Positions 1 to 8,992 of a stretch of 64,000 nt of DNA are shown here, piece by piece. The DNA is from Vibrio salinus (GTDB lineage Bacteria > Pseudomonadota > Gammaproteobacteria > Enterobacterales > Vibrionaceae). The notes beneath the pieces were generated by a model. It saw nothing but the letters and a program-made list of their open reading frames with translations. It was not told the DNA's origin and did no database searches. The DNA is taken from contig NZ_JAJSDZ010000010.1 of assembly GCF_021272385.1 (NCBI RefSeq), forward strand, positions 930,001-994,000. Reading direction: 5' to 3'. The number at the start of each line of letters is the position of its first letter. The first letter of the stretch is position 1. The position numbers and the translations under genes were made by a program.

Positions 1-28
1 AGAGAAATTTGTCAATTTCTAATTATGA

Positions 29-69
29 ATACCCCTCTAGGTAGCTTACCAGTCAGAGGGGTATATTTT
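29..69. terminator. Hairpin, probable terminator
   Basis: A 10-bp perfect stem (29-38 with 55-64, arms ATACCCCTCT/AGAGGGGTAT) has a 16-base loop that can itself pair as GGTA/TACC. It is followed on the plus strand by a short T-rich stretch. It lies just beyond the stop codon of the minus-strand TetR gene, so it may serve both strands. The T-run is modest. Confidence 0.55.
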
Positions 70-119
70 CATTATATAGTTCTGTTAAGCCTTAAATCGT
101 AGCATTACTTCAGGGTAAT

Positions 120-800
120 TCAGTCATCTTTCGATATAGTTCGTTGGTAGAAAACCTCTGCACCAGCAATGAGCAGAGATAATTTTTTCTGCCACCAGTC
201 TTTGGGGTTACTGGCAATAATACGAACAACATATTCGACATGTGCGGCTGTTTGATGAGTTTTAGCCTGCTCCCAGGCATTTTTGAGTCGTTGAGCTGGT
301 ATTTTCCCATTTGAATCGGGAGTATTTAACTGTTGCCATGCAGAGGCACAATCGGTTGTCATATCAATAATGCTGTCAATAATCAAGGCGGAGTCATCAC
401 GGTTGAAGCCGAGTGATTCAATTTTGTCGCATGACATTGAAAATGCGTTAATTGCTGATAGTGGAGGGCGATCAAAACTTCGGATTGTAGCCGCCAGTCC
501 CGGATATTTTGCGTAAATATCCCAAAGTGTATTCGCTACATAAGTTAAATAATCCTGCCAATTATTAGTATGATGTTCTGTATTAATTTCGGAAATTGCC
601 AGATCCAAAGCATCGTAGATAATATCCTCACGATTTTTTACATGTCGGTATAGTGAAGAGTGATCAACACCAAGTTTAGTGGATATTTTTTTCAGAGTTA
701 TTCTGTCCAGTCCGATTCCCAATGCCGCTTTGGCGATTGCTTCACGGGAAATTCGGGCTGGCCTTCCGATGGATACATCCGAGGGTTGCTTAGATGTCAT
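120..800 (-). CDS. TetR/AcrR family transcriptional regulator
   Basis: This 226-residue protein has an N-terminal TetR-type helix-turn-helix at about residues 14-60 (the GRPARISREAIAKAAL start, then a recognition helix in KLGVDHSSLYRHVKNRE). A helical C-terminal ligand-binding half follows. TetR proteins usually repress neighbouring genes and are released by a small molecule. It is co-directional with and 98 bp downstream of the methyltransferase/ABC operon, so it could be a separately transcribed local regulator; no operator was identified. The ligand is unknown. The start ATG is the only good one, directly ahead of the GRPARI motif. Confidence 0.88.
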   Translation of the reverse strand: MTSKQPSDVSIGRPARISREAIAKAALGIGLDRITLKKISTKLGVDHSSLYRHVKNREDIIYDALDLAISEINTEHHTNNWQDYLTYVANTLWDIYAKYPGLAATIRSFDRPPLSAINAFSMSCDKIESLGFNRDDSALIIDSIIDMTTDCASAWQQLNTPDSNGKIPAQRLKNAWEQAKTHQTAAHVEYVVRIIASNPKDWWQKKLSLLIAGAEVFYQRTISKDD

Positions 801-898
801 ATAAATATTTCTGTTTTATCTTAATAATCAAATTATCGGTAATATATAGAAAACGCATCAGATTTGCTAAAATCCAATGATACAGCTCTTCCTTTTTT

Positions 899-1735
899 TT
901 ACTGAGAAATGTTACAGGTGACAATATAAGCAGCCTTCCGCATTGGTGGGTAATATTTCATGAGGAAATATTTTATATATCCAATTCGGCGAAATTCTTT
1001 AAAATCGCAGTAATAGTGAATTTTCGCTACTTTAATATTATCGTTCCAAATTTCGATTTCACGGGGATCGTCCAGATAAAGCTGAAATTCGGTACCTGTA
1101 TGTTTTATACTATCGTGTTTCTGTGAATGTCTTGCCATCCAGCCAGAGGTTGCATCAAATACTAATTTTCCGCCTTTAAAATAGTGACTTAAATTCTGCA
1201 GTATGTTTTTTACCTGAGATTTGTCAAAGTACATCAACACACCTTCTATAGTGAAAAAGAATTGACTGTCGGGGTGATAGGATCGAAGAGTTTCCATCCA
1301 GGATGTTTTGAGAATTGAACCTGTTAGATTGATGCTTTCACTGTTTCCTGGAAGTAGCTTATTTCGCATTTTGATTACATCTGGAAGGTCCAGATTATAA
1401 AACTGTGCTTTTTTATTAATATAAGGCCTTACGCGTTCATATCTGGCATCCAGACCACACCCTATATTAACAATGATCGGTTTTTCATGAGAATCAATAA
1501 AATTTATAACTTGAGAATCCATATAATCAGCTCTGACAGCACATCCGACAGAACTGGTCACCGATTGATTAAATACAGAGAAATCGTACTTCATATTTTC
1601 GACAATATGAACGGCCGATAAATCTTGAAAAAAAGAATCTTTGGCAAGAGTCTGCTGTGCTTTCATATAAAGAGGAATAAATAAAGTCTGACTGACTTCA
1701 TTACCGATACCGGTTTGACGTAAACTGTTTTCCAT
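899..1735 (-). CDS. Class I SAM methyltransferase, LCM/TcmP O-methyltransferase family
   Basis: This 278-residue protein carries the SAM-binding signature VNIGCGLDARYERV (about residues 90-103) and the EGVLMYFD block (about 164-171) typical of leucine-carboxyl-methyltransferase-like O-methyltransferases such as TcmP. The substrate cannot be read from the sequence. It ends the minus-strand operon after two ABC half-transporters (17-bp gap), so it probably acts on the same small molecule that they move, plausibly an iron chelator or other secondary metabolite. Family assignment is firm; the substrate link is inference. Confidence 0.8.
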   Translation of the reverse strand: MENSLRQTGIGNEVSQTLFIPLYMKAQQTLAKDSFFQDLSAVHIVENMKYDFSVFNQSVTSSVGCAVRADYMDSQVINFIDSHEKPIIVNIGCGLDARYERVRPYINKKAQFYNLDLPDVIKMRNKLLPGNSESINLTGSILKTSWMETLRSYHPDSQFFFTIEGVLMYFDKSQVKNILQNLSHYFKGGKLVFDATSGWMARHSQKHDSIKHTGTEFQLYLDDPREIEIWNDNIKVAKIHYYCDFKEFRRIGYIKYFLMKYYPPMRKAAYIVTCNISQ

Positions 1736-1752
1736 AATTTTTCCCTATAATA

Positions 1753-3549
1753 TTAATGTTTTAACGGATTAAATTTCCAGTTGGCTGCACCTGACCACTT
1801 ATCCCATAAGTTTTTATACAAGCCATCACAGTTGACTAATTCGGTATGGCTGCCTTGCTGAACGATGTTTCCGTCATTCATGACGATAATTTGGTCTGCA
1901 TTTTTTATGGTTGATAATTTGTGGGCGACAATTAGAACGGTTTTATTTGCTGTCAATGCCTTCAAAGCCTGATAAAAAGCGCGTTCATTGGTTGGATCAA
2001 TTGCTGCTGTCGCTTCGTCCATCAGAATAATAGGTGCGTCTTTGAGCATTGCTCTGGCAATGGAAAGTCTCTGTCTCTCTCCTCCTGATAAAGTAGCCCC
2101 GCCTTCTCCAATTTGAGTATCGAACCCATCAGGCAGGTCCATTATAAAATCATAAGCCTGAGCCATTTTTGCCGCATAAATGATTTCGTCTTGAGTTGCA
2201 TGAGGTCTACCAATCAACAGGTTATCCATTATTGTTCCCGAAAAAAGATAGACATTCTGAAAAACGAAAGTAACTAATTTATTTAAGTCTTTTGTCTTCA
2301 TTTGCTGAAGATTGACTCCACCAATGCTGATTTCTCCGGATGTAACATCCCAGAAACGGGCAACAAGATTAAGTAGTGTGCTTTTGCCGGCTCCGGAAGG
2401 TCCGACGATTGCCGTTACGGAGTTTTGTCTGGCAGAAAAATTGATATTATTAATAACGCTTTGATCATCATTGTATCCAAAAGAAACGTTATTAAATTTA
2501 ATATCAAAATCAGAAGGTTTTTCAGAGTGTTCTGGTTCAGAAAGGGTTTCTGCGTTTAGGACTCTGTTCATTCTGGTCAACGAAGCATCAGCCATCCGGG
2601 TTTGCTCAAGAACGGCCACCAAACCAAGCAAAGGGCTGTAGAGTGCATAAATAAGCATTAGAGCCGTTATAAATAAAGATACGTTAATGCTGTTACTTAG
2701 CAGTAAATGACTATCAACATAAAAAATAATGGGAATACCGAGTAGGGTAATTGCCCCAAATATAACCAATGGAAAAACAAGTTGTTTAACCATCTTGTTG
2801 GATAAATTCCGGAAATCATTTAGTGCATTCTCAAAATCTTCTTGACCTTTCGCGAGACGGTTGAAAGATTTTATGACCACCATCCCCTGAATATATTCAA
2901 TCATTCTTGCTGCTGCAGATGCCTGTGTGTCCTGACGTTTTATTCCTAACTGAGCAAGTTTATGACTGGCAATGATATATACCGGTATGCTCAGGACAAT
3001 CGAAATAGCAGCGGCGGTGAATAGGGCAGTATTTTGAAAAATCAGGTAGGTAAGCACTGCAATTGGAAGGCCGAATGCTTCTGCAATGCGGGGTAAACCA
3101 TCAGACAGAAATGTTTCTACTGTCTGCATATCGGTTGTGAGAACAGTGACAGCGTCACCTCTATGCCGGGATAGATGAAAACCCAATGGAAGTTGGTTCA
3201 TTCTTCTTAGCATTTTTATTCGTAAATCACTGGATAGCTGAAAGCTTGCCATCCAAGTTTTGTGTGATGATAAAAAACTAAAAACAAGTTGTCCGGTAAG
3301 CGAAAGTAATGAAAGGAAGCAAATTTGATAGAACCAGTCTTTCGTAACGCTGCCCTGTGAAGTAACAAGTGTAGTGACAACTATAATGGCGACGCCATAA
3401 CCCAATCCTAGGCTGAAAGACTGAAGAAACCGGAATATGATTCCTCTGACAATTTGGTGTTTCAGTGGTCCTGCCAAATTCCATAGCCGCTTTAAACTTT
3501 GCCAGTCAGAATGTGTCTCTGTTGTTTCTTTTTGAATTTGGTTATTCAT
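1753..3549 (-). CDS. ABC transporter half-protein (permease + ATPase), YbtQ/IrtB-like
   Basis: A 598-residue type IV-fold half-transporter has a six-helix membrane domain (about residues 25-310) followed by an ABC ATPase with Walker A GPSGAGKST, signature LSGGERQR and Walker B ILMDEAT. I place the start at the ATG at 3549 rather than the longer frame to 3627. That ATG overlaps the upstream stop codon by a few bases and has GAGG about nine bases ahead, which implies translational coupling. It almost certainly forms a heterodimer with the preceding gene. Paired half-transporters of this type include YbtP/YbtQ and IrtA/IrtB, inner-membrane ferric-siderophore importers; multidrug or peptide export is the alternative. 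Confidence 0.85.
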   Translation of the reverse strand: MNNQIQKETTETHSDWQSLKRLWNLAGPLKHQIVRGIIFRFLQSFSLGLGYGVAIIVVTTLVTSQGSVTKDWFYQICFLSLLSLTGQLVFSFLSSHKTWMASFQLSSDLRIKMLRRMNQLPLGFHLSRHRGDAVTVLTTDMQTVETFLSDGLPRIAEAFGLPIAVLTYLIFQNTALFTAAAISIVLSIPVYIIASHKLAQLGIKRQDTQASAAARMIEYIQGMVVIKSFNRLAKGQEDFENALNDFRNLSNKMVKQLVFPLVIFGAITLLGIPIIFYVDSHLLLSNSINVSLFITALMLIYALYSPLLGLVAVLEQTRMADASLTRMNRVLNAETLSEPEHSEKPSDFDIKFNNVSFGYNDDQSVINNINFSARQNSVTAIVGPSGAGKSTLLNLVARFWDVTSGEISIGGVNLQQMKTKDLNKLVTFVFQNVYLFSGTIMDNLLIGRPHATQDEIIYAAKMAQAYDFIMDLPDGFDTQIGEGGATLSGGERQRLSIARAMLKDAPIILMDEATAAIDPTNERAFYQALKALTANKTVLIVAHKLSTIKNADQIIVMNDGNIVQQGSHTELVNCDGLYKNLWDKWSGAANWKFNPLKH

Positions 3550-5383
3550 GTGGATATTCCTCAACCTTTGATTCGGATGTTTGAATCGCACAAAAGTCGG
3601 TCCAAAGTTTTTTATAGACGCCATCATTACTTAAAAGATTTTCATGGAGTCCTTTTTCAACAACAAAGCCGTTATCAATAACTACAATTTGATCAACATT
3701 TTTTATGGTGTTTAGTCTGTGTGCAATTACGATTACCGTTTTATCTTTTGTTAAGGCTTCGATTGCTTGTTGGATCAGTGCTTCATTTTCTGGATCCGAA
3801 AATGCGGTTGCTTCATCAAGAATAATAATCGGGGAGTTCTTGAGAATAGCTCTTGCTATTGCGATGCGTTGGCATTCTCCACCTGATAATTTACGTCCTT
3901 TGTCGCCAACTTTTGTTTGATATCCTTCTGGCAGGGATAAGATCAAATCGTGTATTTGAGCCGCTTGAGCCGCCAGAATCATGTCTTGAACAGAGGCCTG
4001 TGGGGAGCCAAATTTTATATTTTCTTCTAAAGTTCCAGTGAACAAAAAAGTATCCTGAAAAACAAAAGAGACGGTATCCATGAGTTGCTCTATCGAAAAT
4101 TCAGTAATTGAGTGTCCCCCAATAGAAATCTGTCCTTTTGATATGTCATAGAAACGGGGGATCAGTGTGGCGAGAGTGCTTTTCCCTGCACCGGATGGTC
4201 CAACTAGCGCTGTTATTTCATTTGGTTTCGCAGTAAATGATATGTTATGTAGAACTTCCTGTTGATCATATCTGAATGAAACATTATCAAATTCAACCGT
4301 GTAATTATCAAGAGAGATGGTTTTATGCGAGTCTGTTTGTGGAGGCGTGGCTAATACTTTTTCAGTCAACTGTGAATTCATACTGATATGAGCCAATTGA
4401 TGGAATAAATGAAACAGTTTAAGTAATGGGCGGCTATAATTGGCCCCAACAATGATGAAAAAGACAAATGTGATAACGTCAATAGAATGATTGACGACCA
4501 GAAAACTGCCCAGAATCACTATGAAAATCACATTGCTGAGAACAAGGCTAAAGAATGTGCCACCGTAGGGTAAATATGCCTGAGCCCAGCTTTTCTCGGT
4601 ATTGGCATAGTTTTTTATCGCCTGTTCTGTTTCCTTGTGGCTTTTTTCGTCCTGATTGAAAATTTTTATAATTGGCAAACCATTTAAGTATTCAACAACG
4701 GAGGCATTCATTACTTGGTTTGCACGTTGGTAGGCCGATGCATGTTCTGAGCCTTTCTTCATTCCTTTAATCAACAGATAAAAGGAGATAGGTGTAATCA
4801 GAATTGATGCTAAGGCCATTCGCCAGTCGATGTAAAAAAGCCAGCATGAAACAGCAAACCATGTTGCGATTGCGCTGATTCCTTCGGGTATCCCATGTGC
4901 AATGATCAACTCCAGTTGTTCAGGGTCATCGATTAGAAGCTTTTTGGCATCTCCGCTTTTTTTCTTGCTGTAAAATCCCATCGGAAGTAAAGCGAGGTGC
5001 TTAGCGATTTTAATCCTGAGTTGATAAAGAGAATTGAATGCTAAGAAATGCGATGTCCTCATTGCCAACCCAAGTAAAATGTATGCAGCCAAAACGCTGA
5101 TTAAGGATGAGACAGATAGGATCATTACGGTAGTAGGGTTAATGGTGTATTCGATTGCTAATACTAACAGACGATATATTGCATAGATTGGGAAAAGTTC
5201 AAATGCAACTGAAAGTGTTGCCATAAAAATTGATGTGATTAGGGCCCATTTTTGTTTGATTAAAAAAGGTTGGATTAATGAAAAACTGGCGAGGTAATTA
5301 ACTGAATTTTCCGAATCTGATCTTAATGGAGGCTTATTCAGTGAGCTATTATCTTCAAGTGTTTCACCTGATGTGGTATTCAT
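3542..5383 (-). CDS. ABC transporter half-protein (permease + ATPase), YbtP/IrtA-like
   Basis: This 613-residue protein has an N-terminal membrane domain (about residues 40-330) and a C-terminal ATPase with GPSGAGKST, LSGGECQR (a Cys in the signature's variable position) and IILDEAT. It is the first gene of the operon, with AGGAG six bases before the ATG and a near-consensus Fur box 27 bp upstream. It overlaps the second half-transporter by eight bases, so the products are likely partners. The Fur box plus paired half-transporter arrangement favours siderophore transport; direction (import or export) is not proven by sequence. No siderophore synthesis or TonB-receptor gene lies in the window. 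Confidence 0.85.
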   Translation of the reverse strand: MNTTSGETLEDNSSLNKPPLRSDSENSVNYLASFSLIQPFLIKQKWALITSIFMATLSVAFELFPIYAIYRLLVLAIEYTINPTTVMILSVSSLISVLAAYILLGLAMRTSHFLAFNSLYQLRIKIAKHLALLPMGFYSKKKSGDAKKLLIDDPEQLELIIAHGIPEGISAIATWFAVSCWLFYIDWRMALASILITPISFYLLIKGMKKGSEHASAYQRANQVMNASVVEYLNGLPIIKIFNQDEKSHKETEQAIKNYANTEKSWAQAYLPYGGTFFSLVLSNVIFIVILGSFLVVNHSIDVITFVFFIIVGANYSRPLLKLFHLFHQLAHISMNSQLTEKVLATPPQTDSHKTISLDNYTVEFDNVSFRYDQQEVLHNISFTAKPNEITALVGPSGAGKSTLATLIPRFYDISKGQISIGGHSITEFSIEQLMDTVSFVFQDTFLFTGTLEENIKFGSPQASVQDMILAAQAAQIHDLILSLPEGYQTKVGDKGRKLSGGECQRIAIARAILKNSPIIILDEATAFSDPENEALIQQAIEALTKDKTVIVIAHRLNTIKNVDQIVVIDNGFVVEKGLHENLLSNDGVYKKLWTDFCAIQTSESKVEEYPHE

Positions 5384-5409
5384 AGTCAGCTCCTAAATGT
5401 TGATCTAAA

Positions 5410-5424
5410 TGATAATTGATATCA
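5410..5424. promoter_or_regulatory. Fur box upstream of the ABC transporter operon
   Basis: The 15-mer TGATAATTGATATCA matches the Fur 7-1-7 inverted repeat TGATAAT-N-ATTATCA at 12 of 14 positions. It is 27 bp upstream of the ABC transporter start, where bound Fur would cover the promoter. The motif is seen; iron regulation is inferred. Confidence 0.65.
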
Positions 5425-5542
5425 ATATTACTCTTGTTTCTCTAGTTTGCAACACTCTGTTGCAAATGATTTATAGAATAACTGCCGCAGATAACACCTA
5501 ACGCTTCATTACCAATGCGAAGACAGGAATACAAACTCTGTA

Positions 5543-5767
5543 TTACCACTGATAAAGGGTGGGGTTGATAACTGATTTGATAAATTTTTTTGGAAATAGA
5601 ATACTGATATGTGTGTCAAACTCCGGATAAAGCTTAAATGTGAAGACTTTATCCGAGGTTGGATTTTTGTTTAACAGTTGTAACAGGTATTGTAAAAGAT
5701 GTTCTAAATTTGTTGCATTGGTACCTGCTAATTTTTCATCAGTCAGAGGGCTTAAGATATTTGTATG
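5543..5767 (-). pseudogene. Open frame without start codon, possible gene remnant
   Basis: On the minus strand an open frame of about 75 codons runs from a TGA at 5768-5770 to a TAA at 5543. It has protein-like composition (NLEHLLQYLLQLL, then FKLYPEFDTHISILFPKKF) but no ATG, GTG or TTG start. It lies directly downstream of the 98-residue gene. It may be the tail of a gene that lost its 5' end or became detached by frameshift. No family was recognised and it could be chance. Confidence 0.3.
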
Positions 5768-5781
5768 TCACTGATAATGGA

Positions 5782-6078
5782 TTAACTTACTAAAATAGCA
5801 ATTTCAAGAATATAGTAATTTAGTTCTTTATAATCCGGCATCGTACTGAATACTTTATCAATTACCTGAAATTTTTGATCAACACTTTCAAACGTTTTCA
5901 TTTTGTTAAATTCACTGATCACTGTTGAACTGTGTTCAGTAACAAATTGACGGATGGTACTAAAGTTAAGTTTGTGTGCTTTTTCAACGACTTTAATGGC
6001 GGCTGTAATCTTCTCTAACGTTAAAGATTCATAATCAAATATGGGGATATTTGCGTTATTGATTTCTAATGTGCTCAT
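5782..6078 (-). CDS. Hypothetical protein, 98 aa
   Basis: This short, mostly helical soluble protein has an AGGAAG ribosome-binding site at good spacing before the ATG. There is no signal peptide, membrane segment or recognised motif. The run of amphipathic helices (ITAAIKVVEKAHKLNF, ISEFNKMKTFESVDQKF) loosely resembles phasin-like coiled-coil proteins, but the resemblance is too weak to assign. It is followed by the start-less frame described separately. Confidence 0.6.
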   Translation of the reverse strand: MSTLEINNANIPIFDYESLTLEKITAAIKVVEKAHKLNFSTIRQFVTEHSSTVISEFNKMKTFESVDQKFQVIDKVFSTMPDYKELNYYILEIAILVS

Positions 6079-6207
6079 GGTTGCTTCCTAATTATTGATT
6101 TTTATTACTTACAATACCTCTGTTAACAGAATGGAGTAATTGATATCTGTTAATTTGTATTCAATTAGGTGTCAAATAAATAGAAGTAGTGGCAAGCAAT
6201 AATCGGT

Positions 6208-6825
6208 TTATTCGGTTTTCTTTTTCAGGAAGCGATATACATCATTTTTACTGATTTTACTTATCTGTTGCATTAGGGAAAAACTGGGATTTTTTATTCC
6301 GATGCTTTCCAGTTCATGTACCATTAATGTCCATAATTTTGCTGTCATTTGCGCATCAGCCAATGCCCTGTGAAACGTCCCGTCATTTTCAATTTGTTTG
6401 AAACGAACTAAATCTCCTAACTTATGTGTTGGTGAGTCCGGAATTAATCGCCTGGCTATCAGCATTGAGCAGGCAAAATCGCCTGAGTAATCCGTATTAA
6501 TTCGGGCCAGTTCTGCATCCAGGAATCGTTTATCAAAAGAGGCGTTATGTGCAACCAGTGAGCTGTCTCCGATAAATTCAGCAAACTCACTCATTACTTC
6601 TTCGCAACTGGGAGCGTTATTTAGCATAGCATTCGAAATGCCCGTATAATTTTCAATAAACCGGCTGATACGAAATCCTGGATTCATCAGGCATTGAAAA
6701 GTCTTTGTTACCTGCCCTTCGACCAGCTTTACCGCACCAATTTCAATAGCTCTGTCTCCCATATTTGGTGAGAGCCCGGTGGTTTCAAAATCGAGAACTA
6801 TCGTAGAGTTGGCCAGTATCTGCAT
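6208..6825 (-). CDS. DnaQ-like 3'-5' exonuclease (DEDDh)
   Basis: The protein has the RNase T/DnaQ exonuclease fold. Motif I is IVLDFETTG with the two metal-binding acidic residues, motif II surrounds HNASFDKRF, and motif III is HRALADAQMT with the catalytic His and final Asp. I start at the ATG at 6825 (205 residues), next to the beginning of the domain. The frame is open further upstream to 6945, but the extra 40 residues are not domain-like and have no ribosome-binding site. A role in DNA repair or RNA trimming is usual for stand-alone members. Confidence 0.82.
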   Translation of the reverse strand: MQILANSTIVLDFETTGLSPNMGDRAIEIGAVKLVEGQVTKTFQCLMNPGFRISRFIENYTGISNAMLNNAPSCEEVMSEFAEFIGDSSLVAHNASFDKRFLDAELARINTDYSGDFACSMLIARRLIPDSPTHKLGDLVRFKQIENDGTFHRALADAQMTAKLWTLMVHELESIGIKNPSFSLMQQISKISKNDVYRFLKKKTE

Positions 6826-6975
6826 ATGTTTTACCCGCATAAATATCTGAAGACGATTATATACGGAAGTGACATGATAAGGCAGGATTATGTATATCAA
6901 CCAATAGAAAACTGAAAAATCAGAGGACTGAATATCGAATGTCATTTATTCGATAAGGGAGGATAAGGGAGCGAT

Positions 6976-7013
6976 TAAAAAGGTTCCGGCATAACTCATT
7001 ATACCGAAACCTT
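6976..7013 (-). terminator. Rho-independent terminator of padC
   Basis: On the minus strand an approximately 15-bp stem (AAGGTTTCGG against CCGGAACCTT, with two G-U pairs) has a tetraloop-sized turn and is followed by TTTTT. The G-U pairs become A-C mismatches on the plus strand, so it works only for the minus-strand padC. Confidence 0.75.
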
Positions 7014-7021
7014 CGGGTTAA

Positions 7022-7522
7022 TTATTTCAGATTGTCTGGGAAATTAGCTGGTAATTCGCTTGCAGCACAATTGATTACACTGTCGTCATTTTCTCCGCAA
7101 TCACGTACAAATGTAATGGTAGCAAATTCATCAATAACCTCAGTCGGATAGATTGGACCCGCTTCGCGATATGCTTCCATTTGAGGAATAAAATCATTCT
7201 GGAAACAGACGGTTTTCTTCGGATCATTAATAATCCAGCGAGGGAAGAAAATGGTTCCATGAAAGACTTTATCAGCCAGGTTTACAATTAAGCTAACGTC
7301 AGTCCCTGTAGGCTCAGTCCATGAAATTTTATAGACGTCACTGGCTACTCTGACAAGAAATACTTTTTGATCTTTGACCCAACGGTTTCCGACAATTCCA
7401 CTATGAATCCGGTAATCCATAGTTTCTCCATTTTTTACATAAATTTCATAATTCCAGCCGTTGTCGTATGTGTAAACCAAATGTTTACCAAGAAGGCCTG
7501 AAAGATCGGTTTTATCAAACAT
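7022..7522 (-). CDS. padC: Phenolic acid decarboxylase
   Basis: This 166-residue protein closely matches the PadC family: KHLVYTYDNGWNYEIYVKN, YRIHSGIVGNRWV, KISWTEPTGTDVSL and HGTIFFPRW are all present. It converts p-coumaric, ferulic and caffeic acids to vinyl derivatives and CO2, detoxifying plant hydroxycinnamates. The active-site Tyr pair (17 and 19), Arg47 and Glu70 match the Tyr18/Tyr20/Arg48/Glu71 set of the Lactobacillus enzyme with an offset of one. The start is the ATG at 7522 with GAGAG upstream, not the GTG six bases earlier. A LysR regulator is divergent, the usual arrangement for inducible padC. Confidence 0.93.
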   Translation of the reverse strand: MFDKTDLSGLLGKHLVYTYDNGWNYEIYVKNGETMDYRIHSGIVGNRWVKDQKVFLVRVASDVYKISWTEPTGTDVSLIVNLADKVFHGTIFFPRWIINDPKKTVCFQNDFIPQMEAYREAGPIYPTEVIDEFATITFVRDCGENDDSVINCAASELPANFPDNLK

Positions 7523-7627
7523 AATCACTCTCTTTTATTATTCATTTTTTGGAATACAGATACTATAATTTAAATTATTTTTATAAAATAACGCTATTTT
7601 TGAATATAAAGGCTCAAGAAATTTTAT

Positions 7628-8509
7628 ATGTTTTTAAGTACACTCGAACAATGGATGCTGCTGGAATCCATTATTGAAACCGGCAGTATTGCAAAAGCTG
7701 CTGAAAAACACTGTAGAAGCCAGCCTTCTGTCAGTTATCAAATCAATCAGTTACAAAAACGACTTGGTATAGATTTGCTTGAACTCAAGGGGAGAAAACT
7801 GACATTAACTAACGCTGGTGCTTCTCTTCTGGAGCAGGCCTCCATTTTACTTGCTGAATGGCAGGATCTTGAATCTCAGGCGAAAGCTTTGACGGAAAAT
7901 TCCAGGGAATCAATCAGTCTGGTTGTGGATAGCTTATTTCCCAAACAGCGTTTGTTTAATGCGTTGAAACATTTTAACCAGTTGTATCCATATACTCAGG
8001 TACATGTAAAAGAGATTGTACGCGATGAAGGGCTTTTACAGATTGAACAGGGAATGGGGGATTTGTATGTTGTCAGTGTTCCAGAACAGGATAAACACCC
8101 TAAAGTTCTGACAATTACCCTGCGGTTTATTTTGGTAGCGCACCAGAATCATGAAATTTTTTCGATTCAGGAAAAACTCAGAGCAAGCCGTTTATACCGC
8201 TACCCAACAATACAAATAGTGGATAAAGAGAATCAAAGAGCAAACCGTCAAAATAAACGATACGGAGAGACTTGGTATTTTACTTCCGTTAATTCCGCCA
8301 TAGAAGCGGTTATTAATCAACTTGGTATTGGTTGGTTGCCGGAGAGTGAAATCAGACCGTATCTTGAAAGCGGTGAGTTACAGAGAATTGAATATTCGAA
8401 TGAAACAGAACGAATGACCTCGTTGTATTGTATAAGAAGCTCACTGGAGAAATACGATGTATGTGTGCAAGCCTTATCTGATGCCATTCTTGATGATGAA
8501 CTGATATGA
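7628..8509 (+). CDS. LysR family transcriptional regulator, probably of padC
   Basis: This 293-residue LysR-type protein has an N-terminal winged helix at residues 5-62 (the IAKAAEKHCRSQPSVSYQINQLQKRLG block) and a C-terminal periplasmic-binding-like effector domain. It is transcribed divergently from padC across a 105-bp gap, the classic LysR arrangement, so phenolic acids are the likely inducers (inference). A second possible role is autoregulation through the same intergenic region. Confidence 0.85.
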   Translation: MFLSTLEQWMLLESIIETGSIAKAAEKHCRSQPSVSYQINQLQKRLGIDLLELKGRKLTLTNAGASLLEQASILLAEWQDLESQAKALTENSRESISLVVDSLFPKQRLFNALKHFNQLYPYTQVHVKEIVRDEGLLQIEQGMGDLYVVSVPEQDKHPKVLTITLRFILVAHQNHEIFSIQEKLRASRLYRYPTIQIVDKENQRANRQNKRYGETWYFTSVNSAIEAVINQLGIGWLPESEIRPYLESGELQRIEYSNETERMTSLYCIRSSLEKYDVCVQALSDAILDDELI

Positions 8510-8659
8510 AATAAAACCTTTTAAGTATAGTTACCATAATGGTGCTAAAACTATAGTCATTAGTTTACCGATTAATTTAGTGAATAATACTGCTCTAAAG
8601 ATAGACAAATGTTTATTTTAGAACAATTCTGCTTATTTATTATTAGTGTCTGGAATTGG

Positions 8660-8712
8660 TTGATTTTAAGGCATTATTCTTTAGTATAAAAATAACGAAA
8701 CGAGAGTTTCGT
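8660..8712 (+). promoter_or_regulatory. Promoter and 5' hairpin of the small-protein operon
   Basis: TTGATT at 8660-8665 and TAGTAT at 8682-8687 are spaced 16 bp. Immediately after the expected transcription start is a 7-bp perfect hairpin (ACGAAAC/GTTTCGT with a GAGA loop, 8695-8712), which would cap and stabilise the mRNA 5' end. A strong ribosome-binding site follows before the 44-residue ORF. Confidence 0.45.
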
Positions 8713-8745
8713 CACCATCACGGATTAACTTAGAGGAGACGTAAT

Positions 8746-8880
8746 ATGAATATTCAACGTATTAATTCATCTAATTTTGCGTCTCTTTCCGATCTTATTT
8801 CTATGTGTAATTTCAGCATGAAGTCTGATTATCCAGCGCTTGACATGTTGATTGATAATGCATCGAAACGCCGAGATTAA
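8746..8880 (+). CDS. Small protein, 44 aa, unknown function
   Basis: The ATG at 8746 has GAGGAG eight bases upstream and a promoter with a 5' hairpin just before it. The product begins MNIQRINSSNF and ends DNASKRRD; it is polar, without a signal peptide or membrane helix. It lies upstream of, and probably in one transcript with, the DUF1127-like gene. The strong translation signals make it more likely real than chance. No family was recognised. Confidence 0.5.
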   Translation: MNIQRINSSNFASLSDLISMCNFSMKSDYPALDMLIDNASKRRD

Positions 8881-8901
8881 GTTGATCCGTATGCTCATGT
8901 T

Positions 8902-8922
8902 AAGCTGCGGAACTGGCAGCTT
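8902..8922 (+). other. Intercistronic hairpin
   Basis: A 7-bp perfect stem AAGCTGC/GCAGCTT with a 7-base loop lies between the 44-residue ORF and the DUF1127-like gene. No T-run follows, so it is more likely an mRNA-stability or processing element than a terminator. Confidence 0.4.
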
Positions 8923-8992
8923 GACTGGACCTTTCTCTGTTTAATCTGCCATTTCTCCCAGTAAACATTATTATTTTACTAAGGAGAGTACC

